Below are positions 19,225 to 29,022 of a stretch of DNA of 64,000 bases, in pieces. The stretch is taken from assembly GCA_019155205.2 (NCBI GenBank), contig JAHNZQ020000308.1, positions 1,971,927-2,035,926 on the forward strand, in the 5' to 3' direction. The notes beneath the pieces were generated by a model, which saw only the letters and a list, made by a program, of their open reading frames with translations, ran no database searches and had not been told where the DNA came from. The stretch is from Gracilaria vermiculophylla. Its lineage: Eukaryota; Rhodophyta; Florideophyceae; Gracilariales; Gracilariaceae. How positions within the stretch are numbered: position 1 is the stretch's first letter; each line of letters opens with the position of its first letter. The position numbers and the translations under genes were made by a program.

Positions 19225-19571
19225 AAGAATCGCGAAGGGAAAAACAGGAAGAAAAAACACGAGCAAGAGTACCATTTCCCCGTGCTCTGTATTTCTCTCG
19301 TCACAGGAAGCATATCATCTTGGTAAAAATCTGGTTCAAGTACTGTCACCGTTGATCTTTGGAAATCCATGCCCGTGCGACGAGCTGCAAACACCAAGCA
19401 TATGGACCTGGTAGCGGGAGAGGTACGTGCCCATCCATGCTGCAGTGCACCCGCAGTGGACGGCAACGCTCCACCAAAAATACATTTTAGCTACAACATG
19501 GATCTCTCAACTCTTGGTCCATTCGGCGAAATTCCCAAAACATGAAGCTACTCTCTTTTTAACGTTATGCT
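19225..19571. other. Short convergent spacer between COG4 and proteasome beta-2
   Basis: About 350 bases holding the 3' flanks of both genes. No gene or repeat was recognised. Confidence 0.5.
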
Positions 19572-20567
19572 CTATGCCGATACATCCATACCATCCTGCT
19601 CGGTAACAAGCGCAAATACTTTTGATCGTTCCTTAAAAGTTTCAGAGCCAGCAACAACAGGGGTTGTGCCTTTGGGGAATGGATATCCCGCAGGACGGCG
19701 ATACTTCCTTTCATTTTCCTTGGCGTAGCCGCGAATGAGCTCCTTGCCCTCTGCAGTAATGATACAAAGGTCAACGTTTCCACCAGAACCCAAGTCATTA
19801 AATATACCACCCGAAATACCTTCATATACCAGTTGCTTTGCTTCTTCAACAGTCATGTCGTCCTTGTACTTTGACTCGAAGATAGCCATGGCGGCCAAAG
19901 ATCCGGAGCCCATCGATACGTACGGCAACCGATCGGTGCTTCCTGTGACGACAGAGTTGCGAACCAGTTCATGTGTTAACATCTTGTGCTCGCTGTGGCC
20001 GTTCTGAGGGTACGTCTGTGGACGGAAACAAAAGGGAAAAACGTACCGTGCGGATAGACAGTGTATAGATGCGGTCCGTGAAAGTCAACGCCGCCCAGCA
20101 CCAAGGCGGCTGACACATGGCCCTGGTATCTGAAAAGCATGTGCTTGAGCATGTTCAACGCAGTGGCAACGCGCGGCTTGCGGCGAGTGGCCAGGGAGTG
20201 GAGCCAGATCTTGGACGCAATGAGCTGGGTTGTGTGTTCGGTGTCCGCGGCCGTGCCCGCGCCGCAGCACATGATGTTGTCCGCGATGTAGTGGATCTTG
20301 GTGCAGTTCTTCTCAAATACGGTGGCCCCGGCCGTGGCTCGCGTGTCGGCGCCGAGCACCACGCCGCCCTCGAAAACAACGCCTGCAATGGTGGTGCCGG
20401 TTTTGCGGGCTGCCGGCGGCTTGTAGCCCCTGGGATCGGGTCAGCATTGGTGCGCGAGCGCGGATCGGTCGTGCTGCAGCGCGTCGAACTTACTTGGTGG
20501 ACAGAAGGGAGTTGCGAACTGCATTTTCAAAACAAAAGCCGCCCCTCGCGGACTGAGGCGTGTTCAT
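19572..20567 (-). CDS. 20S proteasome subunit beta-2 (beta type-7), three exons
   Basis: Joining exons 20567-20494, 20429-20047 and 19942-19572 gives 275 residues, close to human PSMB7. This is the trypsin-like catalytic subunit. The propeptide (about 36 residues) ends in KTG, and the mature enzyme starts at Thr37 in [11 protein letters not shown]. Family stretches follow: [49 protein letters not shown], then across the second intron [16 protein letters not shown] and [17 protein letters not shown]. Introns are GTAAGT...CAG (20493-20430) and GTACGT...CAG (20046-19943), and both joins keep frame in the right place of the fold. It is the only gene in the window with evident introns. Confidence 0.94.
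19943..20046 (-). other. Intron 2 of proteasome beta-2 (104 bp)
   Basis: Minus-strand donor GTACGT at 20046 and acceptor CACAG ending at 19943. It splits a Gly codon between YPHG and STDRLPY, which are contiguous in other beta-2 subunits. Confidence 0.9.
20430..20493 (-). other. Intron 1 of proteasome beta-2 (64 bp)
   Basis: Minus-strand donor GTAAGT at 20493 and acceptor CCCAG ending at 20430. It splits the Lys codon before [11 protein letters not shown], where the family consensus is also GYK, which supports the join. Confidence 0.88.
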
Positions 20568-21839
20568 GTCGGGCGGTCGGGGGTCACTCACCGCGCGCTG
20601 TGCGGCACAGCCGATTGTCGCTGGTACGGAGCGTTGGGGCGAACAAGGCGCCTCGCGGTTCGATGACAAAGCGCGCGAAGCTAAAGAAAGCGCACGGCAA
20701 GGGCGATTGATGGATCGGTCGATGGTGCGGAACGCGACATCACTCCCTCAGCTGGAAGGCGGAGCACAGCCCCCCCAAAGCATGTGCGCACTGGCGTTGA
20801 GGGTGGCGCAAATGGTATGGACCGAAATCAATTGCAAAGTTGACGATGTTGGCGACGGGCACGGCTTACATTTGACACATGTGCCACGGCCGCTGTAAGG
20901 CTGGCTTTCGAAATGGCGGCGGGCGGCGGTGTGCTCTTCCAACCGGTGCCTATGGGCTGCCGTTGCAATCCGTTGTTGTTCTGCGGCAACGTGCTCCTCG
21001 AGGATTGCCGCATTCGGCGAGACAGTCAGGAGCACTCAGCTGGTTACAACAATGTGCAAGGGAAGTGTGTCGGACAAGCGTGGTTGCTTTTGTTAATTGA
21101 CTTTTGTGTGTTCTGCATAACGGCGCGGCACTCAGTGGCCAAGTGGTGCTTGACGATGCTGGTGTGCGCTGTGGGTGAGGAGCATCGGACAGCGCGTGCT
21201 CACTGATGGGAACAAGTGGCTCTGTGCTGAGCGTGATGAAGGATGTAGGACACAGGCTTTTCGACGGAGGTCTAACGAGACAGCTGCACAAACGCGGCTC
21301 GCAACTGCGTGTAACGGAGCACTACAACGCAGCGTTGCTTTCTAGACATGTTGAAACATGCTCTGTATTGTTGGTACGGCGTAGAAACGCTTATTGCTCG
21401 CACATGCATTGCATCTGCGGTACAAGATGTCAAAGACTACGTAGCTGTACATGAGCAGCGCTTTTTGTGCAAAACACGCCGACGGCGGTGAGAGCGGTTG
21501 GACGGCACGACGGTGCAGCGCTTGTGCAACGCGCGAGTGGAACGTCGAAGGGAGAGCATATAAGACAAATAAACGAAACAGAGACATGCGCCGAGCAAGG
21601 GGTAGTGAAAAGCAAGGAGGGCTGCTGAGTGCGGGTGAAGGCGTTTTGAGGGCAAATGGGGCTGGTGAGGACGGATTGCGGTGCACGCTGCGGCACACGT
21701 GAGGCACAAACGAGGGCGTCAGCCGGGCGGAGGCTGTGCATGTGAGCGCAGGCGCGCTGCGTCGGGCTGACGGTGAAGAGGCGATATTCGAAGGATACGA
21801 CCGCGCGCGCCACGGCGCGCGCGACCGCCGCCAGTGGCT

Positions 21840-21853
21840 GCCACACGTGTGGC
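21840..21853. promoter_or_regulatory. 14-bp perfect palindrome with a central G-box
   Basis: GCCACACGTGTGGC is self-complementary over 14 bases. Its first ten bases, GCCACACGTG, also occur upstream of the hemerythrin-like gene in the 32-bp array. It is about 1.05 kb from the B-box gene ATG and 1.27 kb from the proteasome ATG. Confidence 0.45.
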
Positions 21854-22530
21854 GCGAGCGGCGCGAATGGAAATGCAATGAATAAATGGATGCCCAATAG
21901 CAACCTTGGAACAAATACTGTGCATCTGCGCGCTCCACCTGGCGCGCGCGCAGCCGCCGGTGCGGAAAACATCGGCGCCGCACCCACAGAAGCGCGCGGC
22001 CGCGCTCGCTGCGCCGCGCCGCGCGAGCTGTCAAACGGCGCGCGCCGACGCAGCGGCTGCGTACGGCCGCGCCGCCGAAATTACCAAAATTCAAGCGGCG
22101 GCGCGCGCTCGGCGCACCTCCTCGAAAAATATCGGCCGCGCGGGCGGCGCTGCGGCGCGCGGAGGCGGAGCGCGCCGAGCGACGGGCGCGCCGGCGGCGG
22201 GACAATGCCCTGCCATTTCCGCGCCCCCCGCGGCGCGCCGCCGCGCCTCCGCGCCGCGCGCGTGCGCGCGCCCTTTCCACCGGCGCGCCGCCGCGCCGCG
22301 CGCGCCCATTGGCCGCCGCCGCCGCGCGCCGCGCACGCGCCCCTCGCCTGCCGCCGCGCGTCGCGAGAGCGCCCCAGCCGCTGCGTTTGAAACAAGCCGC
22401 CGCCGCCGTGCGCGAGATCAGCGCCCCGACGCTCCGCGCCCTCCCCCCTCTGCCGCTCTGCTTGGGCTTTGATTCGCCTTCGCCTCGCGCGCCCTCAACG
22501 CCTTGTGTCGCCCTTCCGCCGCCATCCAGA

Positions 22531-22538
22531 CATAAATA
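22531..22538 (+). promoter_or_regulatory. TATA-like box of the B-box/CCT gene
   Basis: CATAAATA stands out in GC-rich DNA, 75 bases before a long C tract and 356 bases before the ATG. Confidence 0.45.
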
Positions 22539-22612
22539 CCACTCCTACTGTGTCGCTTGCGCCTTCGGCGCGGCACCCCGTCCAATTGAGCTCGTCTGTC
22601 GCTTCACTCGCG

Positions 22613-22656
<44 letters not shown>

Positions 22657-22723
22657 CCCCCCCCTCCCCCCCCCCCCCCCCCCCTCCGCGCCTCCCCCCC
22701 CCCCCCCCCCCCCCCCCCGCCCC
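22613..22723 (+). repeat. C tract (C41, then C-rich to 22723) in the B-box/CCT leader
   Basis: An uninterrupted C run from 22613 to 22653, followed by further C runs broken by single T or G. It lies on the sense strand between the TATA-like box and the ATG. Exact length may be unreliable in the assembly. Confidence 0.88.
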
Positions 22724-22893
22724 AGCCATCTTATCTTCATTTTGCTCGTAGTCAGCAGTGTCATTCGTGCCTTGCCTGCCGACCGCCGGTGCTGCCCCCG
22801 TTCGCTCACCCTCCCCGCGCCAAGTGCACGCGATCACTGCGTGTGTTCTCCCCGCTTGCGCAGCCACCAAGCTCCCCTGGCCGCGTGTTCACC

Positions 22894-23691
22894 ATGGTTC
22901 GAAACTGCGAAATGTGCCCCGAGGACCGCGCAGTGCTGGCCACAATGTACTGCGCCGCCGACGCGTGCTACCTGTGCGCCAAGTGCGACGCCGACGTGCA
23001 CAACGCCAACCGCCTGGCACAGCGACACGTCCGCACGCCAGTGGCGCCGTGCGACATGGACGGCTCGTCCATCCACGACGAGTCGGAGGAGGCGCTGGTG
23101 CCCGAAATCCGCGCCATGCACAAGGACGACACGGACGCGCTGACGTTCGAAGACGCCGCCGACTACGACTTCACCGAGCTGGGGCTGGGGCGCATGCCCG
23201 GCCTCGCCGGCGTGGAGGAAATCGGCATCTGGGGCGAGGGCAAGCTGGGCCGCAACTGGGAGGTCAGCTGGGAGGAGGTTGTGCAGGACGGCTTTGTGCA
23301 CGTGGTGCCGGAAGTTGAGCCGCGCGCGGACAAGGCGGCCGACGAGGGCGCGCACGCCGACGCCGCGGCCGTGGACGCCAGCAAGCAGCTGCGGTTAGGC
23401 GCCAAGCGCGCCGCGGAGCAGCAACACGCCGCGGACGCCGAGGAGGAGCTCAAGGCGGTGGAGAGAAGGAGAAAGCGCAGAAAGGAGGCGCTGGAGAGAT
23501 TCCGCTCCAAGAGAGCAAACCGCTCGTTCGCGAAGCGCGTGCGGTACGAGTGCCGCAAGCAGCTGGCGGACAGCCGGCCGAGGGTCAAGGGCAGGTTTGT
23601 TCGAAAGGTGGAAATGGCGTTGTACCGCAAGTACGGAAATATGTACAGAGAGCACCTGCACGAGCTAGAGAGCTCAGCGGGAACGTGCTGA
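22894..23691 (+). CDS. B-box plus CCT domain transcription regulator (CONSTANS-like)
   Basis: A 265-residue protein. A single B-box zinc finger opens the protein, with ligands C5, C8, C20, C28, C31, H36 and H45 spaced much as in plant BBX proteins. A CCT domain ends it (about 197-240): EALERFRSKRANRSFAKRVRY, read as EALERFRSKRANRSF then AKRVRYECRKQLADSRPRV, then KGRFVRK. In plants this pairing is typical of CONSTANS-like light and clock regulators that act with NF-Y factors. The middle is acidic, which could activate transcription. The start is the ATG at 22894; the frame upstream runs through the poly-C leader and is not coding. Confidence 0.92.
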   Translation: MVRNCEMCPEDRAVLATMYCAADACYLCAKCDADVHNANRLAQRHVRTPVAPCDMDGSSIHDESEEALVPEIRAMHKDDTDALTFEDAADYDFTELGLGRMPGLAGVEEIGIWGEGKLGRNWEVSWEEVVQDGFVHVVPEVEPRADKAADEGAHADAAAVDASKQLRLGAKRAAEQQHAADAEEELKAVERRRKRRKEALERFRSKRANRSFAKRVRYECRKQLADSRPRVKGRFVRKVEMALYRKYGNMYREHLHELESSAGTC

Positions 23692-24436
23692 AGGTTGCGC
23701 GGCGGCGTCGAGCACGGGACGGCGTCGAGGACTGGACGGCGTCGAGGACAGGGGCGGCGTCGAGGACGGGGGGGCGGCGTCAGAAAAGGCGCAGTGCGCG
23801 CCGGGTGCGCAGCAGCTTAACAATTTGCTAAACGTTGAACAGTTTTTTTTTTCTATTTCTCTTTTTGTTGGCAAATTTTGGTGCAGTCAACTGTGCGCCG
23901 CGACGGCTCCGACACGTTCGCGACGCTGCACCGCCTCATCACCGTCACTGTAAGGAGGCGCCGAGGAGCAACGCGGCGGACAGCAGCCGCGGCGCGCGCC
24001 GCTGACGACAGCTGTGCGGCGCGGAGCACGTTGCCAGCGCACACGGCGTGCTTCTGTACGCGGCGCTCGCGCTGGCGCTGGAGGAGCGCCGCGCGGCACC
24101 GCGTGTGCGCGCCTCCGTCGCAGCGGTGCCACAGCCGATCCCCCTGTTCGAAATTCAGGGCGTTCAGCTCGGCTCGCCGCCGGCAACGTGTGAAGCCACC
24201 TGCGCCTGTAAACCGAGGATGTGCCTTTTCGCCCAATCGCCCGTCAAATCCTGTTGTGATGCTGTTAACTGCCTTACCGCGCATCCGTCCCGTTTGCTGC
24301 CCCACCCCGTGCCGCCTTTGGCTTCAGCCGCCCCCTTGACGCCGTACTTCACACTCACCTTGCTCCCCTCCCCCCTCCCCCCCTTTCCCCAAGTCACCCG
24401 CTCCTCGCTTGCAGAGGCGGGCCGCCCATCTTCGCC
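23692..24436. promoter_or_regulatory. Spacer and leader before the SDR gene
   Basis: After the B-box gene come a few imperfect GGCGTCGAGGAC-type repeats (about 23703-23775) and a short T-rich patch near 23843-23870. The last 80 bases before the SDR ATG are pyrimidine-rich with C-runs (24363-24390), as in other leaders here. No gene was recognised. Confidence 0.5.
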
Positions 24437-25483
24437 ATGCCGTGCAGTGCTCAGGGCTTCTGCACGCCCACCTCCGTCTCTTCCCCTCCCTCCCCCGCGT
24501 CCCCCACCATGACCTCCGCTCCGCTCCGCTCCACCACCAAGGCCTGCCCAGCTGCTCCGCCCTCCCTGCTGCCGCGCCACGCGCCCTCCCCGTCCTCGGC
24601 CTCGCGCCGGTCCAAGCTCAACGTCGTCGTCACGGGAGGCTCCACGGGAATCGGCGAGGCCATCGTCCGCGTGTTTGCCAACGCCGGCCACCGCGTGCTC
24701 TTCACCTACCTCACCCGCCAAAACGACGCCGAGCGCCTGCAGTCGCTGTGGCCGCACGTCACCGCCACGCAGCTCGACCAGGCCGACGTCGCCTCCGTCG
24801 CCTCCTTTGCGCGCACCGTGTCAAAGTGGGCCGCATCCTCCGGCGTGCACGTGCTCGTCAACAACGCCGCGCTCGGCTCTGCCACCGTGCAGCGCTACGT
24901 CGATCAGCAACTGGGCTCGCACGACTTCTCCAAGCTGTCGGCGGAGCAGCTCCCGGAGTCGGCCGTCAGACTGCTGAGGCGCGCGCAGAACGATTTGGCG
25001 CTCATGCGCGTCAACGCGCTGGGTCCGCTGTGGGTCACCGACGCCCTGTCCGACGCGCTCAGCAAAGCTGCCAAGTCGGCCTGCAGGGCCTCCGTAATCT
25101 TCATCGGCTCCGTGGGCGGCGGAAGCAGCGCCGTGTTCCCGGAATATTGCGCAGCTGACTTGATGAGCAAGGCCGCTACCACGTATCTTTCAAAGCACCT
25201 AGCAGCGCAGCACGTCATGGATAACATCGACGTGATGTGCATCTCACCAGGCGCCACGGAGACAGACATGTTTCGGAAGAGCACGTTGGATGCCATCTCA
25301 GACGTTGACGCGTTCATTAACACCATGCCAAAGCGGAGGCTTATTCAACCCATCGAAGTTGCAAAAAGCGTGTATTGGCTTGCTGCAGAGAGTCCACCCG
25401 GAATTTTCCATGGCTCCGTGTTGGACGCCTCGATGGGGCTGGCCGTCCGGCCTGGGCTACAGACAGAGAACCAGTCCCGCTAG
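24437..25483 (+). CDS. Short-chain dehydrogenase/reductase with atypical active site
   Basis: A 348-residue SDR. The NAD(P)-binding motif is VVTGGSTGIGEA (TGG at 66-68), followed by VLVNNAALG and a Ser in FIGSVGGGSS. After the catalytic strand comes Y237, then D241 and K245. The helix after K245 (KAATTYLSKHLA) aligns with the usual helix after the active Lys, which puts Asp241 where the catalytic Tyr belongs. ISPGATETDM later fits the PG motif. The first 60 residues are Ser/Pro/Thr-rich and could be a plastid or mitochondrial targeting sequence; a second ATG lies at 24509. Substrate is unknown. The gene is convergent with the AGC kinase. Confidence 0.85.
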   Translation: MPCSAQGFCTPTSVSSPPSPASPTMTSAPLRSTTKACPAAPPSLLPRHAPSPSSASRRSKLNVVVTGGSTGIGEAIVRVFANAGHRVLFTYLTRQNDAERLQSLWPHVTATQLDQADVASVASFARTVSKWAASSGVHVLVNNAALGSATVQRYVDQQLGSHDFSKLSAEQLPESAVRLLRRAQNDLALMRVNALGPLWVTDALSDALSKAAKSACRASVIFIGSVGGGSSAVFPEYCAADLMSKAATTYLSKHLAAQHVMDNIDVMCISPGATETDMFRKSTLDAISDVDAFINTMPKRRLIQPIEVAKSVYWLAAESPPGIFHGSVLDASMGLAVRPGLQTENQSR

Positions 25484-26802
25484 CAATCTATCACTGTGTG
25501 TACTTGTAAGATGGTAAATTTTTAACGCCGTGCACCTGAAAGCAAACTTAACTTTTTTTTGTTGTGGGGCAAGAGTAAACATAACAACGCCGCAGAGAGG
25601 TCTTGCACTCTGCTCAGTGTGGGGAGGCACACGACAAGAAGTCATTGTGATTCACATAGCGGTGCATTCTTTGGAGTCAAGTGCGCGTCACGTTCGGTGT
25701 CCGACACCTCTGAAAGGCACCAGAAGCGATATCGTCCCAAGAAATCTTCGTCGTTGGGTTTGCGTGATGCGTCTGTCTCGGTCAAGGATAACAAGATGTG
25801 ATGTTGAGAACGGCTACTGTAACAAGGCAACCAACGAATTCTGCGCGCTGTGCGACTACTTCCTAAGCGTCTGCAAAAGTGTTTATTCATCGATACCAGA
25901 CTGTAGAACTCAGATATGCGATTGCAGATTCGCTTGCACCGGGAACATTGCATGAGCACACTCGCCTTTCTAACATGAAAAGAGATGTTTCTGCGTTGAG
26001 CAACGCCATTGGCGGAGCGTTATGAGGGACACAGGATTACGCCTTGAGCGTTTTGTCAGTGTTGAGGGTTAAGGGTCGGGCTAACCCTGAATCCCTAAAC
26101 CACAGACAGCTTTCCCCCAAGACATAAAGGTTGGTCTTTGCACAAACGGAGACCCCCGCAAAATGCATCAAAAAAACATGAGAAAATTTTACTTCGTAAG
26201 TGGAAGAAATTAACTAAATGGATAGATACAGCCTTCGTCCGAGAAACCTCCTGGGACTTGCCCCCCCCCCCCCCCCCCGAAAAGCCGTTTAGGTTTGCAC
26301 TTTTGGCTGAATCCTCTAGATTCCACTTGTTGTGGTTCGACAATTATTATTATACCCCAAGAGAGATATCCAACACGACCACAGCGTAAACCAAAAATTC
26401 CAACGCTCATCTGTGCATGTATCTCTCTACCAGAGAATGAGTATATTTTATTTAATTCTTCATGAGACGGTGCGAACGCCATGGGTACGAAAATCCATGG
26501 CCACTCGAGTAAATCACTAGTACTGCGGTTTTAATCTTCACAAAACGTACAAACATATCAAGCCTGCTTATGGCATGAAGGCAATCGAATGCAATTACCC
26601 CATCTACTAGCCCTATAGTGAACACCAGCTTGCCTGACCACTAACTGATTCATAATCACGAATCGAATATTCCGCACACGCTGGGGGACGGAACAGTACC
26701 ATTTTTTCGGTGCCACAGTTCCTGCGGCGTCCGTCAGACCCCAGCAGGTGCCCACGTCAAGCCCTACTTCGCAAACACAAAAACGCAAGCGATAACGAGT
26801 CG
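25484..26802. other. Convergent spacer between SDR and AGC kinase
   Basis: About 1.3 kb without a supported gene. TTGTAAG and GGTAAATTTTTAAC just after the SDR stop could serve 3' processing. An 18-base C-run (26261-26278) has no obvious gene behind it. A short inverted AGGGTTA/TAACCCT pair lies near 26067-26090. Confidence 0.5.
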
Positions 26803-28020
26803 CTACTGAGCGCTAGCTATCTCTCGTCCAAAGTCATCAATAGTGCCCGTCCACGTTCTACCCCGCTGCTGCTTGTTTCTCCCCGAAAAGTCAAGCCCAA
26901 TACTCACCCGATTTGAGGTCGGAAACTTATTCACGTGAATAAGTTTATACTCACCCTCATCCAGCATCCCTCCCTCACTCTTGTGTTTTCTCATTACCTT
27001 GTCGGCTAAGCTCTTGTGGGCTTGCTTGATGTCTTGCGGATTATTCGGCTCCGTTGACGGTTCGAGCGCCGGTTTCAGCGGAGGAATAAGCTTGAAATTT
27101 TCGACGCCGTTCCAGTCAATACCAGCAAAGAAGGGGTGGTTCTGTACGTCGCTAGCGTCAGCTCCTGTATGACCAAGCCTCGTGGCGGGATTTTTGTCCA
27201 GCAAACGTCTTATGAAGTCCTTGCACGTGTCTGAAACTTCGACCAGCCTTTCATCGTTTTCAAGGTCCAGTTGTTCTTCTGCAATCTTTTTCGTCAGTTC
27301 CTCTCGCGACTCGCTGGAAAACGGAGGTCGACCTGCCAGAAGCACGTACGCCAGAACACCAAGAGCCCACCAGTCAACGACGCGGCCATGTCCTTCACCC
27401 TTGATCATTTCCGGCGCCTGGTAAATGGCAGTTCCCGATATATCGAAAGTGGCCTTTTCACTTGCTTCTCCAGATTGGAACTTGCCTGCCAGACCAAAGT
27501 CGGTGAGGCGTACATGGCCGCTCTCGTCGATGAGGATATTCTCCAGCTTTAGGTCTCTAAAGATGAAATCATGGCTGTGAAGCTCCGAAATGGCCACGGT
27601 AATCTCGGCAAGATAAAAGCGCGCTTGTTCTTCGGTGAGGCAGCCATGCATTCTGAGCAGATCGTACATGTCACCGCCGCTGACGTATTCGAGCACAAGA
27701 ACGACGGCCTGGGGGGTTTGGAAGCCGGAATGACATTCGACGATGAACGGGTGAGGGCCAGCCTCTCGCAGGACTTGACGCTCGGTGACAATGTTATCCA
27801 TCTGACTCTCATAAACCAGTTGTGATTTGTTCATGACCTTAAGGGCAAAGAGCTGCTTAGTGCTGCGCTCTCGCACGAGCACCACTGTTCCAAATGTGCC
27901 TTCCCCGAGCAGGCGAATGGGTTCGCATGATGGCAAAAGGTTCGAAGTGGTGACTTTCCAGCGGGAAGGGTGATTGGAAGGCTCGCGGGGTGCGGAGGGC
28001 TTGGAGAGGCAAGAGCCCAT
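26803..28020 (-). CDS. AGC-type protein kinase with N-myristoylation and palmitoylation signal
   Basis: A 405-residue Ser/Thr kinase. It starts MGSCLSKPS, a classic N-myristoyl motif with a neighbouring Cys that could be palmitoylated, so membrane attachment is likely. Kinase motifs: GEGTFGTV glycine loop, ALKVMNK (catalytic Lys), FRDLKLEN catalytic loop, LTDFG, and GTAIYQAPE. The GHGRVVDWWALGV and HPFF stretches are AGC-like. The residue aligned with the PDK1 phosphosite is Asp193 rather than Thr/Ser. The usual C-terminal hydrophobic motif (FxxF) is not clear, and two donor-like GGTGAGTAT sequences near 26905 and 26952 leave room for an unseen downstream exon. The frame upstream of ATG 28020 is not convincingly coding. 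Confidence 0.87.
   Translation of the reverse strand: MGSCLSKPSAPREPSNHPSRWKVTTSNLLPSCEPIRLLGEGTFGTVVLVRERSTKQLFALKVMNKSQLVYESQMDNIVTERQVLREAGPHPFIVECHSGFQTPQAVVLVLEYVSGGDMYDLLRMHGCLTEEQARFYLAEITVAISELHSHDFIFRDLKLENILIDESGHVRLTDFGLAGKFQSGEASEKATFDISGTAIYQAPEMIKGEGHGRVVDWWALGVLAYVLLAGRPPFSSESREELTKKIAEEQLDLENDERLVEVSDTCKDFIRRLLDKNPATRLGHTGADASDVQNHPFFAGIDWNGVENFKLIPPLKPALEPSTEPNNPQDIKQAHKSLADKVMRKHKSEGGMLDEGEYKLIHVNKFPTSNRVSIGLDFSGRNKQQRGRTWTGTIDDFGREIASAQ
26923..26946. repeat. 24-bp perfect palindrome inside the kinase C-terminal coding region
   Basis: The sequence is self-complementary over 24 bases, with centre TTCACGTGAA and arms AAACTTA/TAAGTTT. It lies between two donor-like GGTGAGTAT sequences on the minus strand and encodes KLIHVNK in the predicted kinase tail. 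Confidence 0.7.
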
Positions 28021-29022
28021 TTGAGAGGTGTGAATGGGCTTGGGAGGAAGGGTAAAGAGCCGAAGCGAGAGGATGAACGTGGAAGCGAGGAGCGAAATCG
28101 ACTCTGCCGCGGACCAGAGCTGTGCTTTGGATGGGCAACCGTGACGCTTTGTGTGTTCACATTTTGTGCGGAGCGAGCGAGCAGCGAGATTTGTGCCGTC
28201 GGGGCGCGCGAGCGCGGTGCACAGCGTCGCGCAAGCATGCTGCATGCCCATTGGGCGAGCGCCGCAACACGTGGCTGCTGTGTTTTCGGTGCATCCGATT
28301 GGACGAATGCTGCGCCAGTATTCGAAACGAAGCCAATGGGAACTACGCAGGTGGACCACGGGGTGGCGAGACGACTGGTCACGCAAGCGCTGCTGCAAGG
28401 ATGCCCTGTGGCTGGCGGACGCTGCTGGGGGGGGGGGGACCGCATTCGCGCGCTCACCGAGGAGGCGCGTCATCGTCGCGCTGGCATATTTATTTCTCGG
28501 GCTGGTCGAGAGCAATTAACGCCACCTGCCCTCCTGCTTTATGTACAGTACCTCATGAAGTATACTGCGCCACTTTTGCGGCACAACGGCCGACTCCAAG
28601 GCTCCAGTTCGCACACAAGAGCCGGTGCCCCAGAGGGCTAGCCGATCAACGTCAACGGCAGACGCGTGGCACATGCTGGCGACGCTGCACCCGCGGGCAA
28701 TGCGCCGCTGAATAGGCACAGGTACAAAGAGCACACATCTATGATGTCAACACCCGGGGGAGTGATCACAAAGTGAAAGTGAAGTAGTTTGGCTCGGCTA
28801 CTGCAAATCGTCAGCACCGTGGAAATTGCAACAAGCGAATGCATGGGACAGCGTGGTATTTTTTACCACGTAGTGCACGCTGTACACGCCATGTGAAGCG
28901 CACGTGCCGTGCACGCGCGGGTCGCGCACACTGCGACGGCCCCGTCGACGGCCTTTTCATACCTTGAGAGCACCGCCCACGCTTCTGCTAGAGCTGCTGT
29001 CTGGCGCTAGTCCGGCACCGAT
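28021..29022. promoter_or_regulatory. Divergent region between AGC kinase and UTP13
   Basis: For the minus-strand kinase, an AT-rich TATA-like patch at about 28484-28495 is followed by a C12 run on its sense strand (G12 at 28427-28438), then 407 bases to the ATG. A CACGTGGC G-box lies near 28269. On the UTP13 side a GCACGTGC element at 28904-28911 is about 115 bases before its ATG; no C-run precedes UTP13. Confidence 0.5.

Larger units (their letters stand above)
20568..22893. promoter_or_regulatory. Long divergent region between proteasome beta-2 and the B-box/CCT gene
   Basis: About 2.3 kb. The left half (20570-21900) has ordinary composition, and the right half is a GC island. A perfect 14-bp palindrome containing CACGTG lies at 21840-21853. 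A TATA-like CATAAATA at 22531-22538 precedes the C tract of the B-box gene leader. Short open frames here have no recognisable product. Confidence 0.5.

Noticed and set aside
20679..21030. Minus-strand exon-like piece (AAILEEHVAAEQQRIAT...) ending in a GTAAGC donor
   Set aside because: The peptide looks protein-like and a splice to an exon ending near 20679 is possible, but no ATG, family or firm acceptor was found.
21342..22280. 312-codon minus-strand frame between proteasome beta-2 and the B-box gene
   Set aside because: Arg/Ala-rich composition shadow with no motif, overlapping other open frames in the same GC island.
26067..26099. Telomere-like AGGGTTA/TAACCCT pair
   Set aside because: Only one inverted pair with a variable spacer and no array, so not evidence of an interstitial telomere.
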